DNA from: Nitrospinota bacterium
GTDB taxonomy: Bacteria; Nitrospinota; Nitrospinia; Nitrospinales; Nitrospinaceae
Direction: 5' to 3'
Length of the DNA stretch: 11,803 nucleotides
Assembly: GCA_027298165.1 (NCBI GenBank)
Contig: JAPUGN010000225.1
Span: 1 to 11,803, forward strand
Every line of letters starts with the position of its first letter. Position 1 is the first letter of the stretch. Of this stretch, positions 1-5,881 are shown one piece after another. Under the pieces are notes generated by a model, which was given only the letters and a program-made list of their open reading frames with translations, had not been told where the DNA came from and searched no databases. The translations under genes and the position numbers were made by a program.

Positions 1-2632
1 CGCTCGGTTCCTCGGTGAGTTCGGCTTCCGGTTCTGCCGGGGTTGCGGCCTCCGCCGGGGGTGGCTCGACCGCTTCGGGTTCGGCAGGGGTTTCGGCCAT
101 TGCCGGTTCCTCTGCCAGTTCCATTTCCAGCGCATCGGCCACTGCGTCCAGAGGTTCTGGTTCGGAGAAGGCGGGTTGTTCCTCGGGGGTTTCGAGGGTC
201 GGCTCCGGTATCTGTTCTGCTAAGGCCTCGGCTGCCACGGGCTCGGGTTCCGGTGCGATGGATTCTTCCTCTGCAGATTCGAGAGTCAATTCCGGGATCG
301 GTTCCAAGTCCGGAACGGGTTCCGCCTGCGCTTCCACCGATGCCTGCGTTTCGGGAGGTTCCGGTGTGAGTTCAAGCTCGGGTTCCGGTACGATGGATTC
401 TTCCTCTGCGGATTCGAGAGTCAATTCCGGGATCGGTTCCGGTTCTTGTGAGGCCTCGGTTGCCGCAGGCTCCAGGGTCAAGTCCGGAATCGGCTCCGCC
501 TCCGGAGTGGCGGGCGGATCAACGTAACTGGCGTAATGGTCGATGATCTGGTCGATATCCTGTTCTTCGTCCTGAGACACGGGGGTCTGTTCGGCCTGAG
601 GAGTTTCCGGCGGGGCCTCCATTTCGGGTGTGAGTTCCGGTTCCGGGGCGGCCTCGCCTGCCGTTGGGGTTTCCCCCTTTTCCGATACCGGTGCTTTCGC
701 TGTTGGGTCCGATTCCATTTCCTCTTTAAAAGCCTGCTCGACCAGTTGCTTCATATCCAGATCTATCAGGTTGGCCGTTAAATCGGCATCGCTGGAAAGG
801 GTTTGGTCGAAGAGAGTGGCCTCTTTCTTTTCTGAGGCGGAAGCGGCTTCGCCTGAGGCTTCTTGTTTCCCGGGCTTAACCCAAGAGGCTTCGATATTCG
901 ACTGGTCGGCAAAGGCATCGGTCCAAGTGGGTTCGTATTTCTCCTCTGCCCCGGTTTCGGTGTCCGCGGTGGTAGAGGCGGGCGTTTCCTTGGCCGGGGG
1001 TTGATCGGTCGACGGCTTCTGGCTCTTCATCTCGGCGAATATGTCATCGACTACGGATTGTTGGTTTTCTGCGATAGCCGGAGTTTTTTCGGCGGCGGGT
1101 TCCGGAGCGATGTATTCCTCACCCAGGGCTTCGGCGAGTTGCTGTTCTTCCTGGAGGCGGTCCTGTTCCTTGGCTTTATTCCAACCCGCTTCGACTTCGG
1201 CCTGGTGGGCGAAGGCCTCCTCCCAACTGGGCATGGCTTCCTCCTGGTCGACGATGACTTCTTCCTCGAGGTCGATATCCTCCTGGGTTTTATCTTTTTC
1301 TACGCGGGCCTTGGCATCGGCGAAAAGCTGGTCGACCTCGCCCTGCTTTTTATCGGTTTCGGGAGGAGGTTCCGTGGGCACGTATTCCTCGCCCAAGGCC
1401 TCGACGAGTTGCTGCTCTTCCTGGATGCGGTCCTGCTCCTTGGCTTTATTCCAACCTGTTTCGACTTCGGCCTGGTGGGCGAAGGCTTCCTCCCAACTGG
1501 GCATGGCTTCTTCTTTGTCGATGGGGACTTCCTCCGGAGCGGTCTCCTGCGGGGTGTCTTCCTGAACCATCCGGTCTTGTTCACGGGTCACCAGCTCGTC
1601 GACATTCCGGTGGCGATCCTCCAGGGGGGGCACCGGCTTGGATTCCTCTGGGGTCTTGGACTCAGGGGCCTGCCGTTGGGTCCGTTGCGACCTGATGTAA
1701 TCGTCGATTTCCCGTTGCCGCTCGTCCATGGAGGGCAGAGGCAGAGATTTCTCATGTTTGGCGGCGCCCTCTGATCCTTTTTCAGTGGACCTGTGGCGGG
1801 TAATGGTTATGTCGATACCCCGCTGCCGCTCTCTCATGGTGGGTAGGCGATGTACCCTTTGCCGGGAGGGCGTTTTTTTCTTCTGGTCTATTTTGGCCTG
1901 GGCTTCGGCGAACCATCGATCGACCGGTTCCTGCCGGTTTTCCGTGGGCGGTCGGGTGACAAGTTCCTCAATCGGGGTGGGTTCCGGAGGAGTATATGGA
2001 ACTCCCAGAGCTTCCGCCAGTTGCTGTTCTTCTTGGATGTGGACCTTCTCCTGTTCCCGTCGCCATTTGGTTTCTACCTGGACCTGGTCGGCAAAGGCTT
2101 CTTCCCATGTGGGGGTTCGATCCTGCTGTTCCGGGGCCTTCGTCCGAGGGGCGGGAGATTTTTTGGGTGTTTTACGTTCTTCGTGGGTACCTTCTTCTAC
2201 CGCCTTGTTCCAGATTTCGTCCAAGGCCTGTTCTTCGAGGGAATCGTCTGGGTGGTCCTTATCAATAATGATTTCAAGGACTTCGGGATCCTCCGGCAGC
2301 AATTCAATGGCCAGTTCTTCGGGAGTTTCCGGGGGGAAGGAGGGCTCATTTCGAGGGCTGAAATCCGGATCTTTTTGGCCAGAAAACTCTTGCTCCTCAT
2401 CCTTTTGGGGTGGTACTATTGGTTCGGCAGGGCGGTTTTCTGTTAAATCAGAGGCCTTGGCCGTTTGGTCGAGAATTTCCCTTTGATTGACGGAACTACT
2501 GGATTGTTCGAGGTCCGGCGTAAACAGGAAAATAGAAAGGCATTTCCCGAATTGGACTTCGGCACTTACCCCACCTGGATCGGGAAGATCGACCCTGTAG
2601 GCAGCTTGACATTTAGGGCAGACGATTTTCAT
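1..2632 (-). CDS. Very acidic repeat protein with degenerate N-terminal MJ0042-type zinc ribbon (partial, C-terminus beyond the window)
   Basis: Read on the minus strand from ATG 2632-2630, the frame stays open for 877 codons to the left edge, with no stop in any of them. Residues 1-35 resemble the MJ0042/zinc-ribbon family: CPKC at 5-8, then an aromatic/basic stretch and C31. The first Cys of the second knuckle is Phe28, so only three of four ligands remain. The rest is Glu/Pro/Ala-rich, probably disordered, and built from repeats. A WEEAFA...EEQQLAEALGEEY module starts at W176, W380 and W470, with a divergent copy at W570. A VDxxFAxAxA motif follows three of them, near 237, 433 and 528. A 35-36 residue repeat with (D/E)RQR-IDxxI lies near 266, 302 and 337. 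PIPELTLES stretches occur after about 712. Known relatives with this N-terminus often carry a C-terminal membrane or TonB-like domain, which cannot be seen here. Function is unknown. The start lacks a strong ribosome binding site but has a good promoter 26 nt upstream. Confidence 0.88.
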   Translation of the reverse strand, partial: MKIVCPKCQAAYRVDLPDPGGVSAEVQFGKCLSIFLFTPDLEQSSSSVNQREILDQTAKASDLTENRPAEPIVPPQKDEEQEFSGQKDPDFSPRNEPSFPPETPEELAIELLPEDPEVLEIIIDKDHPDDSLEEQALDEIWNKAVEEGTHEERKTPKKSPAPRTKAPEQQDRTPTWEEAFADQVQVETKWRREQEKVHIQEEQQLAEALGVPYTPPEPTPIEELVTRPPTENRQEPVDRWFAEAQAKIDQKKKTPSRQRVHRLPTMRERQRGIDITITRHRSTEKGSEGAAKHEKSLPLPSMDERQREIDDYIRSQRTQRQAPESKTPEESKPVPPLEDRHRNVDELVTREQDRMVQEDTPQETAPEEVPIDKEEAMPSWEEAFAHQAEVETGWNKAKEQDRIQEEQQLVEALGEEYVPTEPPPETDKKQGEVDQLFADAKARVEKDKTQEDIDLEEEVIVDQEEAMPSWEEAFAHQAEVEAGWNKAKEQDRLQEEQQLAEALGEEYIAPEPAAEKTPAIAENQQSVVDDIFAEMKSQKPSTDQPPAKETPASTTADTETGAEEKYEPTWTDAFADQSNIEASWVKPGKQEASGEAASASEKKEATLFDQTLSSDADLTANLIDLDMKQLVEQAFKEEMESDPTAKAPVSEKGETPTAGEAAPEPELTPEMEAPPETPQAEQTPVSQDEEQDIDQIIDHYASYVDPPATPEAEPIPDLTLEPAATEASQEPEPIPELTLESAEEESIVPEPELELTPEPPETQASVEAQAEPVPDLEPIPELTLESAEEESIAPEPEPVAAEALAEQIPEPTLETPEEQPAFSEPEPLDAVADALEMELAEEPAMAETPAEPEAVEPPPAEAATPAEPEAELTEEPS
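241..440. repeat. Pair of 65-bp direct repeats inside the acidic protein gene
   Basis: Positions 241-305 and 376-440 are the same 65 bp with about two mismatches, offset by 135 bp (45 codons, in frame). On the minus strand they encode the PIPELTLESAEEESI-type segment around residues 733-753 and 777-797. The near identity at DNA level, including third codon positions, indicates a recent in-frame duplication. Confidence 0.85.
1138..1530. repeat. Pair of about 120-bp direct repeats encoding the WEEAFA module
   Basis: The DNA from about 1138 to 1260 recurs from about 1408 to 1530 with scattered substitutions, offset by 270 bp (90 codons). Both copies encode WEEAFAHQAEVE, a GWNKAKEQDR stretch, EEQQL and ALGEEY. 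Diverged copies of the same module are found near 1990-2107 and 870-925. The gene has evidently grown by in-frame duplication. Confidence 0.8.
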
Positions 2633-2664
2633 AACTTCAATTTTACTAATGCTTTATCGGTGCC

Positions 2665-2692
2665 ATTATAGTAATCCTGAGGGAAAAAGCAA
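2665..2692 (-). promoter_or_regulatory. Likely sigma70 promoter of the acidic zinc-ribbon gene
   Basis: On the minus strand a perfect TATAAT -10 box (2670-2665) is preceded by TTGCTT (2692-2687) with a 16-bp spacer. The predicted transcription start near 2658 gives a leader of about 26 nt. The -10 is strong and the -35 is modest. Confidence 0.5.
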
Positions 2693-2722
2693 TGATTTCC
2701 CGATTTTTTGCTTAAAAGTGGT

Positions 2723-2751
2723 TTGACAATTGTTCTGTACCCTCGTATACT
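2723..2751 (+). promoter_or_regulatory. Strong sigma70 promoter of the lytic transglycosylase gene
   Basis: TTGACA (2723-2728), a 17-bp spacer and TATACT (2746-2751) form a near-consensus promoter. Transcription would start near 2758, giving an unusually long leader of about 145 nt before the ATG at 2904. This leader carries two inverted repeats. Confidence 0.8.
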
Positions 2752-2759
2752 CCGCCGAA

Positions 2760-2783
2760 CTTTGGTAACACCCCTTACCAAAG
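2760..2783 (+). promoter_or_regulatory. 9-bp inverted repeat at the transcript start (operator or leader hairpin)
   Basis: CTTTGGTAA (2760-2768) and TTACCAAAG (2775-2783) are perfect inverted copies around a 6-nt spacer. They sit just downstream of the predicted -10 box, so a repressor bound there could block initiation, or the transcript would begin with a hairpin. The sequence matches no operator I can name. Confidence 0.5.
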
Positions 2784-2843
2784 CCCTCAAAGCCTTTACA
2801 AATAAAGGTCTTCAAGGAATTTTCGGGTAAGTTTAAATTTTTC

Positions 2844-2879
2844 TTATATTTACAGGGAAAATTTCCGATGTAAATATAA
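2844..2879 (+). promoter_or_regulatory. 36-bp near-palindrome in the leader, ahead of the ribosome binding site
   Basis: TTATATTTACA (2844-2854) and TGTAAATATAA (2869-2879) are perfect 11-bp inverted arms. The central 14 bp also pair partly, so about 15 of 18 positions are symmetric. No T-run follows, so it is not a typical terminator. It could be an operator for a dimeric regulator or an AU-rich RNA hairpin 12 nt upstream of AGGA (2892-2895). Confidence 0.55.
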
Positions 2880-2903
2880 CGTAACTAAAACAGGATTGAA
2901 GAA

Positions 2904-3593
2904 ATGTATCAATTTGCTAAAAAACAAAGTGCCCTTTTGTCGGCATTCGTTGTTCTCAGCTTTCTGGGTCATTTTTCGGGTGATAATATTTATCTGAAAG
3001 GGGCCTCTGCTTACTCATCGGCACTTACCCTTTCAGACCAAAGATACTTTTTTAAAATAAACCGGGAGCGGGAATATAAAGTTATTCATAGGGCTCTCCG
3101 GGAAAAGCAGAGAATCAAAAACCAGATTTTTGATGTCATCTCCAGCTATTCCACCGGTTTGGATATGGATCTGCTGAAACAGATCCCGCAATGGATTTTT
3201 GAGGAGAGCCAGAAATACGATTATGATCCGCTCCTGTTGACGGCCCTTATCGTAACGGAAAGTTCGTTCAACAACTGGGCCAAGTCCCACCGGGGCGCCT
3301 TGGGGCTGATGCAAATCCGTCCACAGACGGGCCATGCCATGGCCACGGAGGTCAACCTGAAATGGGAGGGGAAACCGACCCTTTTCAAGCCGGACAGCAA
3401 CATCGCCCTGGGGACCTATTACCTCAACAAGCTTCAGAACCGCTTCAATAATGATGTGAAACTGGCGTTGGAGGCTTACAATCATGGTCCCACCCGGCTG
3501 GAGCGTTATATCCAGCAGGGGAAGCGGCTTCCGGTGGACTATTCCAACAAGGTTCTGAAGATCTACGACTTGATCCGTTCCAACAACGTATGA
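2904..3593 (+). CDS. Lytic transglycosylase, SLT-domain (Slt/MltC-like fold)
   Basis: This 229-residue protein cleaves the glycan strands of peptidoglycan in the cell envelope, by family homology. Residues 9-24 are hydrophobic and look like a signal peptide or membrane anchor. Residues 45-85 are basic and charged. The SLT domain spans about 95-225. It has the catalytic Glu119 in the family context VTESSFN, then the GLMQI signature at 134-138, DSNIALGTYYL at 164-174 and AYNHGP at 191-196. ATG 2904 is preceded by AGGA at 2892-2895. The gene is transcribed alone from a strong promoter through a long structured leader, which suggests leader-level or repressor control. The substrate role (recycling, machinery insertion or division) cannot be told from sequence. 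Confidence 0.92.
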   Translation: MYQFAKKQSALLSAFVVLSFLGHFSGDNIYLKGASAYSSALTLSDQRYFFKINREREYKVIHRALREKQRIKNQIFDVISSYSTGLDMDLLKQIPQWIFEESQKYDYDPLLLTALIVTESSFNNWAKSHRGALGLMQIRPQTGHAMATEVNLKWEGKPTLFKPDSNIALGTYYLNKLQNRFNNDVKLALEAYNHGPTRLERYIQQGKRLPVDYSNKVLKIYDLIRSNNV

Positions 3594-3650
3594 GTCCGTT
3601 TTTCCCGCCGATCCTTTCATTTTCCCTGAAATTCTCCCAGGTTGTAAAGT

Positions 3651-3679
3651 TTTAGTTTGGTGCTATGCGGGGGTATAAT
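3651..3679 (+). promoter_or_regulatory. Possible promoter of the diheme cytochrome gene
   Basis: A perfect TATAAT lies at 3674-3679, 38 bp before the GTG start. With a 17-bp spacer the -35 would be TTTAGT (3651-3656), which is weak. It suggests transcription separate from the upstream gene, although read-through is possible because no terminator is seen at 3594-3650. Confidence 0.4.
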
Positions 3680-3717
3680 GAGTACCGGTACAATTTACTG
3701 ATATATAAGGCATAGGG

Positions 3718-4176
3718 GTGGTGGTGTCGGTCAACGGTTACAGGTGTCCAAGGATCTTCCAGTTGAGATGGTGTGGCCTGGTGGTCCTGATTGGGATCAA
3801 CCTGGGATGTTATACCCAGCCAATCGAGAAGGCCTTTGATGACGATGTGTCCGGGGTGGACAGCAACCGGACCATCGACACCTATTGCCGCAGTTGCCAT
3901 ATCCACAGAAATTTTACTTCCTCGGGTCATGTGGAGGAGAAGTCCATTCTCTACAAACGAAAGGTGTTCCGCTATGCGACGGAATGCCGCACCTGCCATT
4001 ACCTTGAAAAGAAATTTTCCCTCAACGACTTCACCCGTAAAACCCGCCGGCCGCAGGAAGCCAACCAGGGGAAATTCAAAGGATTTGAATTAAAATTATT
4101 GAAATCACAAAAGGAAAAAGAAAAGCCAATAGAAAAGGAAGAGGTAGAGGCTCAGAAGAAAAAAGGGGCGCAATAA
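3718..4176 (+). CDS. Small diheme c-type cytochrome, probably membrane-anchored or exported
   Basis: The 152-residue product carries two CxxCH haem-attachment motifs, CRSCH at 57-61 and CRTCH at 90-94. These predict covalent binding of two haems outside the cytoplasm and a role in electron transfer. Residues 17-31 are hydrophobic and end in LGC31, a poor lipobox (Asn at -3), so it may be a lipoprotein or simply have a signal peptide. Residues 118-152 form a Lys/Glu-rich tail. Further His residues (63, 71) could be distal ligands. Three consecutive GTG codons (3718, 3721, 3724) could start it; AAGG at 3707-3710 favours the first. No oxidoreductase partner is adjacent. The precise family is not recognised. 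Confidence 0.78.
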   Translation: MVVSVNGYRCPRIFQLRWCGLVVLIGINLGCYTQPIEKAFDDDVSGVDSNRTIDTYCRSCHIHRNFTSSGHVEEKSILYKRKVFRYATECRTCHYLEKKFSLNDFTRKTRRPQEANQGKFKGFELKLLKSQKEKEKPIEKEEVEAQKKKGAQ

Positions 4177-4251
4177 AGGAAAATCCTACAGACGCACTCC
4201 TCGGTGCACACCTTCCAGCTAACGAGGGCAGGGAGTCCGGAAAACGATAAT

Positions 4252-4293
4252 AAAAAAAGCCCAAAGGCTTTCGACCTTTGGGCTCAATTTTTT
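4252..4293. terminator. Bidirectional intrinsic terminator between the cytochrome and HU genes
   Basis: AGCCCAAAGG (4258-4267) pairs with CCTTTGGGCT (4275-4284), a perfect 10-bp stem with a 7-nt loop. An A-run on the left (4252-4258) gives U7 for minus-strand transcripts, and TTTTTT at 4288-4293 serves the plus strand. It lies between convergent genes and can stop both. Confidence 0.9.
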
Positions 4294-4337
4294 GTGAATT
4301 TGAAATAGTGGGTGTCTTTTAGCGAATCATAACGAGT

Positions 4338-4616
4338 TTACAATGTGTTTTTGAGAGTGGGAGCAGGTTTGAAGCCTACCGTTTTACTGGCCTTGATTTT
4401 AATTTCCTCTCCGGTTTGAGGGTTGCGGCCGGTCCTGGCTTTGCGGGATCGAACGGTGAAGGTTCCAAATCCCGGGTAAGCGAAACGCTTATCTTTCTTA
4501 ATCGCTTTTCCGATTACGTCGAAAGCTGCATCCAGGACGTCACTCGTCAACCGTTTACTTAAGGCGGTATCTTTTACATTTTTTGCAACGGTGCCGATCA
4601 ACTCACTTTTTGTCAA
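4338..4616 (-). CDS. HU/IHF-family histone-like DNA-binding protein
   Basis: The 92-residue product has the length and layout of HU. Residues 1-45 form an N-terminal helical dimerisation body. The PGFGTF signature is at 48-53, followed by the beta-arm with RTGRNPQTGEE at 61-71, whose Arg-Asn-Pro tip intercalates into DNA in this family, and a C-terminal helix. It compacts and bends DNA in the nucleoid. The start is TTG (4616-4614), supported by a perfect AAAGGAGG (4630-4623) with a 6-nt spacing. It has its own promoter and terminator, so it is monocistronic. HU fits better than an IHF subunit, but sequence alone does not settle the paralogue. Confidence 0.93.
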   Translation of the reverse strand: MTKSELIGTVAKNVKDTALSKRLTSDVLDAAFDVIGKAIKKDKRFAYPGFGTFTVRSRKARTGRNPQTGEEIKIKASKTVGFKPAPTLKNTL

Positions 4617-4680
4617 GGGATTCCTCCTTTCGAGGTTGCATAAGGGGATAAGGGTGGGTCGTTCGTCTGTAGCGAGTCCA

Positions 4681-4708
4681 ATTATAAAAAATGCCGGTTA
4701 AAAGTCAA
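4681..4708 (-). promoter_or_regulatory. Sigma70 promoter of the HU gene
   Basis: On the minus strand TTGACT (4708-4703), a 16-bp spacer and a perfect TATAAT (4686-4681) form a strong promoter. The leader is about 57 nt and ends in an ideal Shine-Dalgarno sequence. Confidence 0.75.
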
Positions 4709-4810
4709 ACAAAAAATACTCCTGCGACCCTCTTTTCCTCCAGTATTGGCGGGGGATAAAGGGGTATGTCTGTTTTGAACGAAGCCTCTTGTGCTATGAT
4801 AACTGTTAAG

Positions 4811-4829
4811 TTTCCAAAGCATTTGGAAA
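4811..4829. promoter_or_regulatory. 19-bp palindrome, operator candidate
   Basis: TTTCCAAA (4811-4818), a 3-bp centre and TTTGGAAA (4822-4829) form a perfect dyad. It lies between the divergent HU and deformylase genes, just downstream of a weak TATGAT -10-like box (4795-4800). This is the size of a classical dimeric-repressor site. The regulator is unknown. Confidence 0.45.
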
Positions 4830-4849
4830 AGGATATGGCACCTTTGGCC

Positions 4850-4895
4850 TGTGGATAACTTTTTTTGTATTAAAATTATTTTTGTTTTTATAAAG
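4850..4895. promoter_or_regulatory. Consensus DnaA box next to an AT-rich tract
   Basis: TGTGGATAA (4850-4858) is the exact complement of the DnaA box TTATCCACA. About 36 bp of almost pure A/T follow, including a TATAAA (4889-4894) that could be a deformylase -10 box. One box is not an origin, so DnaA-dependent regulation or chance are the simpler readings. Confidence 0.35.
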
Positions 4896-4939
4896 TGAAC
4901 TGACCCTTACAAAAGTAATTTTAGTTCAGGAGATAATAC

Positions 4940-5506
4940 GTGTCTGTTTTGAATGTGGCTCGACTCGGCCATCCGGTTTTGCGGCAAAAAGCCGAGCCGG
5001 TGGATTTGAATGCATTGGTCGCGCCGGGTGAAAATGAACTGCAACGGTTGATCGACGATATGGTCGATACCATGCGTGACGAGGACGGTGTGGGAATCGC
5101 CGCCCCCCAGGTGGTCCGTTCATTGCAAATTGTGATTGTCGAATACCGGACGAACGAACGCTATCCTGATCAGGATGAAATTCCGTTGACTGTGTTTGTG
5201 AATCCGGTGATTACCCGATCCAGCGACGAAACCTCCTCATTTTGGGAAGGGTGTTTGAGTTTGAAGGATTTGCGCGGACGGGTCACGCGGCCCCGTGAGG
5301 TGACGGTGGAAGCCTACTCGCGGCAGGGCGAAAAAATGGTGGTGGAGGTCCAGGGTTTTCTGGCGGTGGTGCTGCAACATGAAATCGATCATTTGCACGG
5401 CATCGTGTTTCTCGACCGGATGAAGGATCTCACCCAGCTGGCATTTGCCGACGAACTGAAAACGTATTGGACCGAAGAGGAAGCGGCCCCGAGTCCGGAG
5501 ATTTGA
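4940..5506 (+). CDS. def: Peptide deformylase
   Basis: The 188-residue metalloenzyme removes the formyl group from the initiator methionine of new proteins in the cytoplasm. All three family motifs are intact: GVGIAAPQ at 50-57, EGCLS at 103-107 and QHEIDH at 146-151. Cys105, His147 and His151 bind the metal and Glu148 is catalytic. The start is GTG 4940, with AGGAG (4928-4932) 7 nt upstream, and gives the usual N-terminus before the conserved LGHPVLR. The C-terminus runs about 15-20 residues past the core as an acidic tail. The usual partner gene fmt is not adjacent. Instead a small unknown gene follows after 5 bp and is probably co-transcribed. Confidence 0.96.
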   Translation: MSVLNVARLGHPVLRQKAEPVDLNALVAPGENELQRLIDDMVDTMRDEDGVGIAAPQVVRSLQIVIVEYRTNERYPDQDEIPLTVFVNPVITRSSDETSSFWEGCLSLKDLRGRVTRPREVTVEAYSRQGEKMVVEVQGFLAVVLQHEIDHLHGIVFLDRMKDLTQLAFADELKTYWTEEEAAPSPEI

Positions 5507-5511
5507 ACGCC

Positions 5512-5865
5512 ATGAGCGTGGATCGAAAACTTTTGGAAGAGGATATTCTCCGACTGTACCGGGAACCGATCGTTGGGGCGAACTACACGAATTCTTACGG
5601 GGAAGAGAACCTGGTCAACCTCGTCACCAAGTACCGAAGCCTGTCGCCGGAGGAAATGGAGATCATGCAGGAGTGGGTGATCGGTTACTCGCAATCTCCC
5701 GATCTGGCGTCCAGTTTTGTTTCGGTGGGCGTGTTGCATGCCCTTGGCCTGAGCGACCGGGTGGAAGAGGCGTATGTCTGGGCGAAGTCGCAGGACAACA
5801 GCGTGCAGATCACCAGTCATTTCGATATCGGCGTTTCCCTGGCGGACCATTTCATCAACGATTGA
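5512..5865 (+). CDS. Small conserved-looking protein of unknown function, downstream of def
   Basis: A 117-residue soluble, mostly helical, acidic protein that I do not recognise. It has no signal peptide, membrane segment, cysteine cluster or known motif. ATG 5512 is chosen over an upstream in-frame ATG at 5467 because the upstream 15 residues overlap the end of def and look like shadow coding. GGAG at 5497-5500 lies 11 nt ahead, and the gene starts 5 bp after the def stop, implying translational coupling. It converges on the MFS transporter gene with only 16 bp between them and no visible terminator. Confidence 0.75.
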   Translation: MSVDRKLLEEDILRLYREPIVGANYTNSYGEENLVNLVTKYRSLSPEEMEIMQEWVIGYSQSPDLASSFVSVGVLHALGLSDRVEEAYVWAKSQDNSVQITSHFDIGVSLADHFIND

Positions 5866-5881
5866 TCCCGTCTCAATTTTG

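Noticed and set aside
15..2486. Long plus-strand reading frames rich in Ser/Gly or Phe/Leu (for example 15-527, 863-1774, 1728-2486)
   Set aside because: They are antisense to the continuous minus-strand gene, have low-complexity composition dictated by its Glu/Pro/Ala codons, and lack ribosome binding sites and recognisable motifs.
3033..3620. Minus-strand frame of 195 codons
   Set aside because: It lies opposite the lytic transglycosylase, whose motifs and ribosome binding site are clear.
4840..4900. Replication origin
   Set aside because: Only one consensus DnaA box is visible and no dnaA, dnaN, gidA or parAB genes are nearby.
5389..5850. Minus-strand frame of 153 codons opposite def and its downstream gene
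   Set aside because: It overlaps two better supported plus-strand genes and shows no motif.
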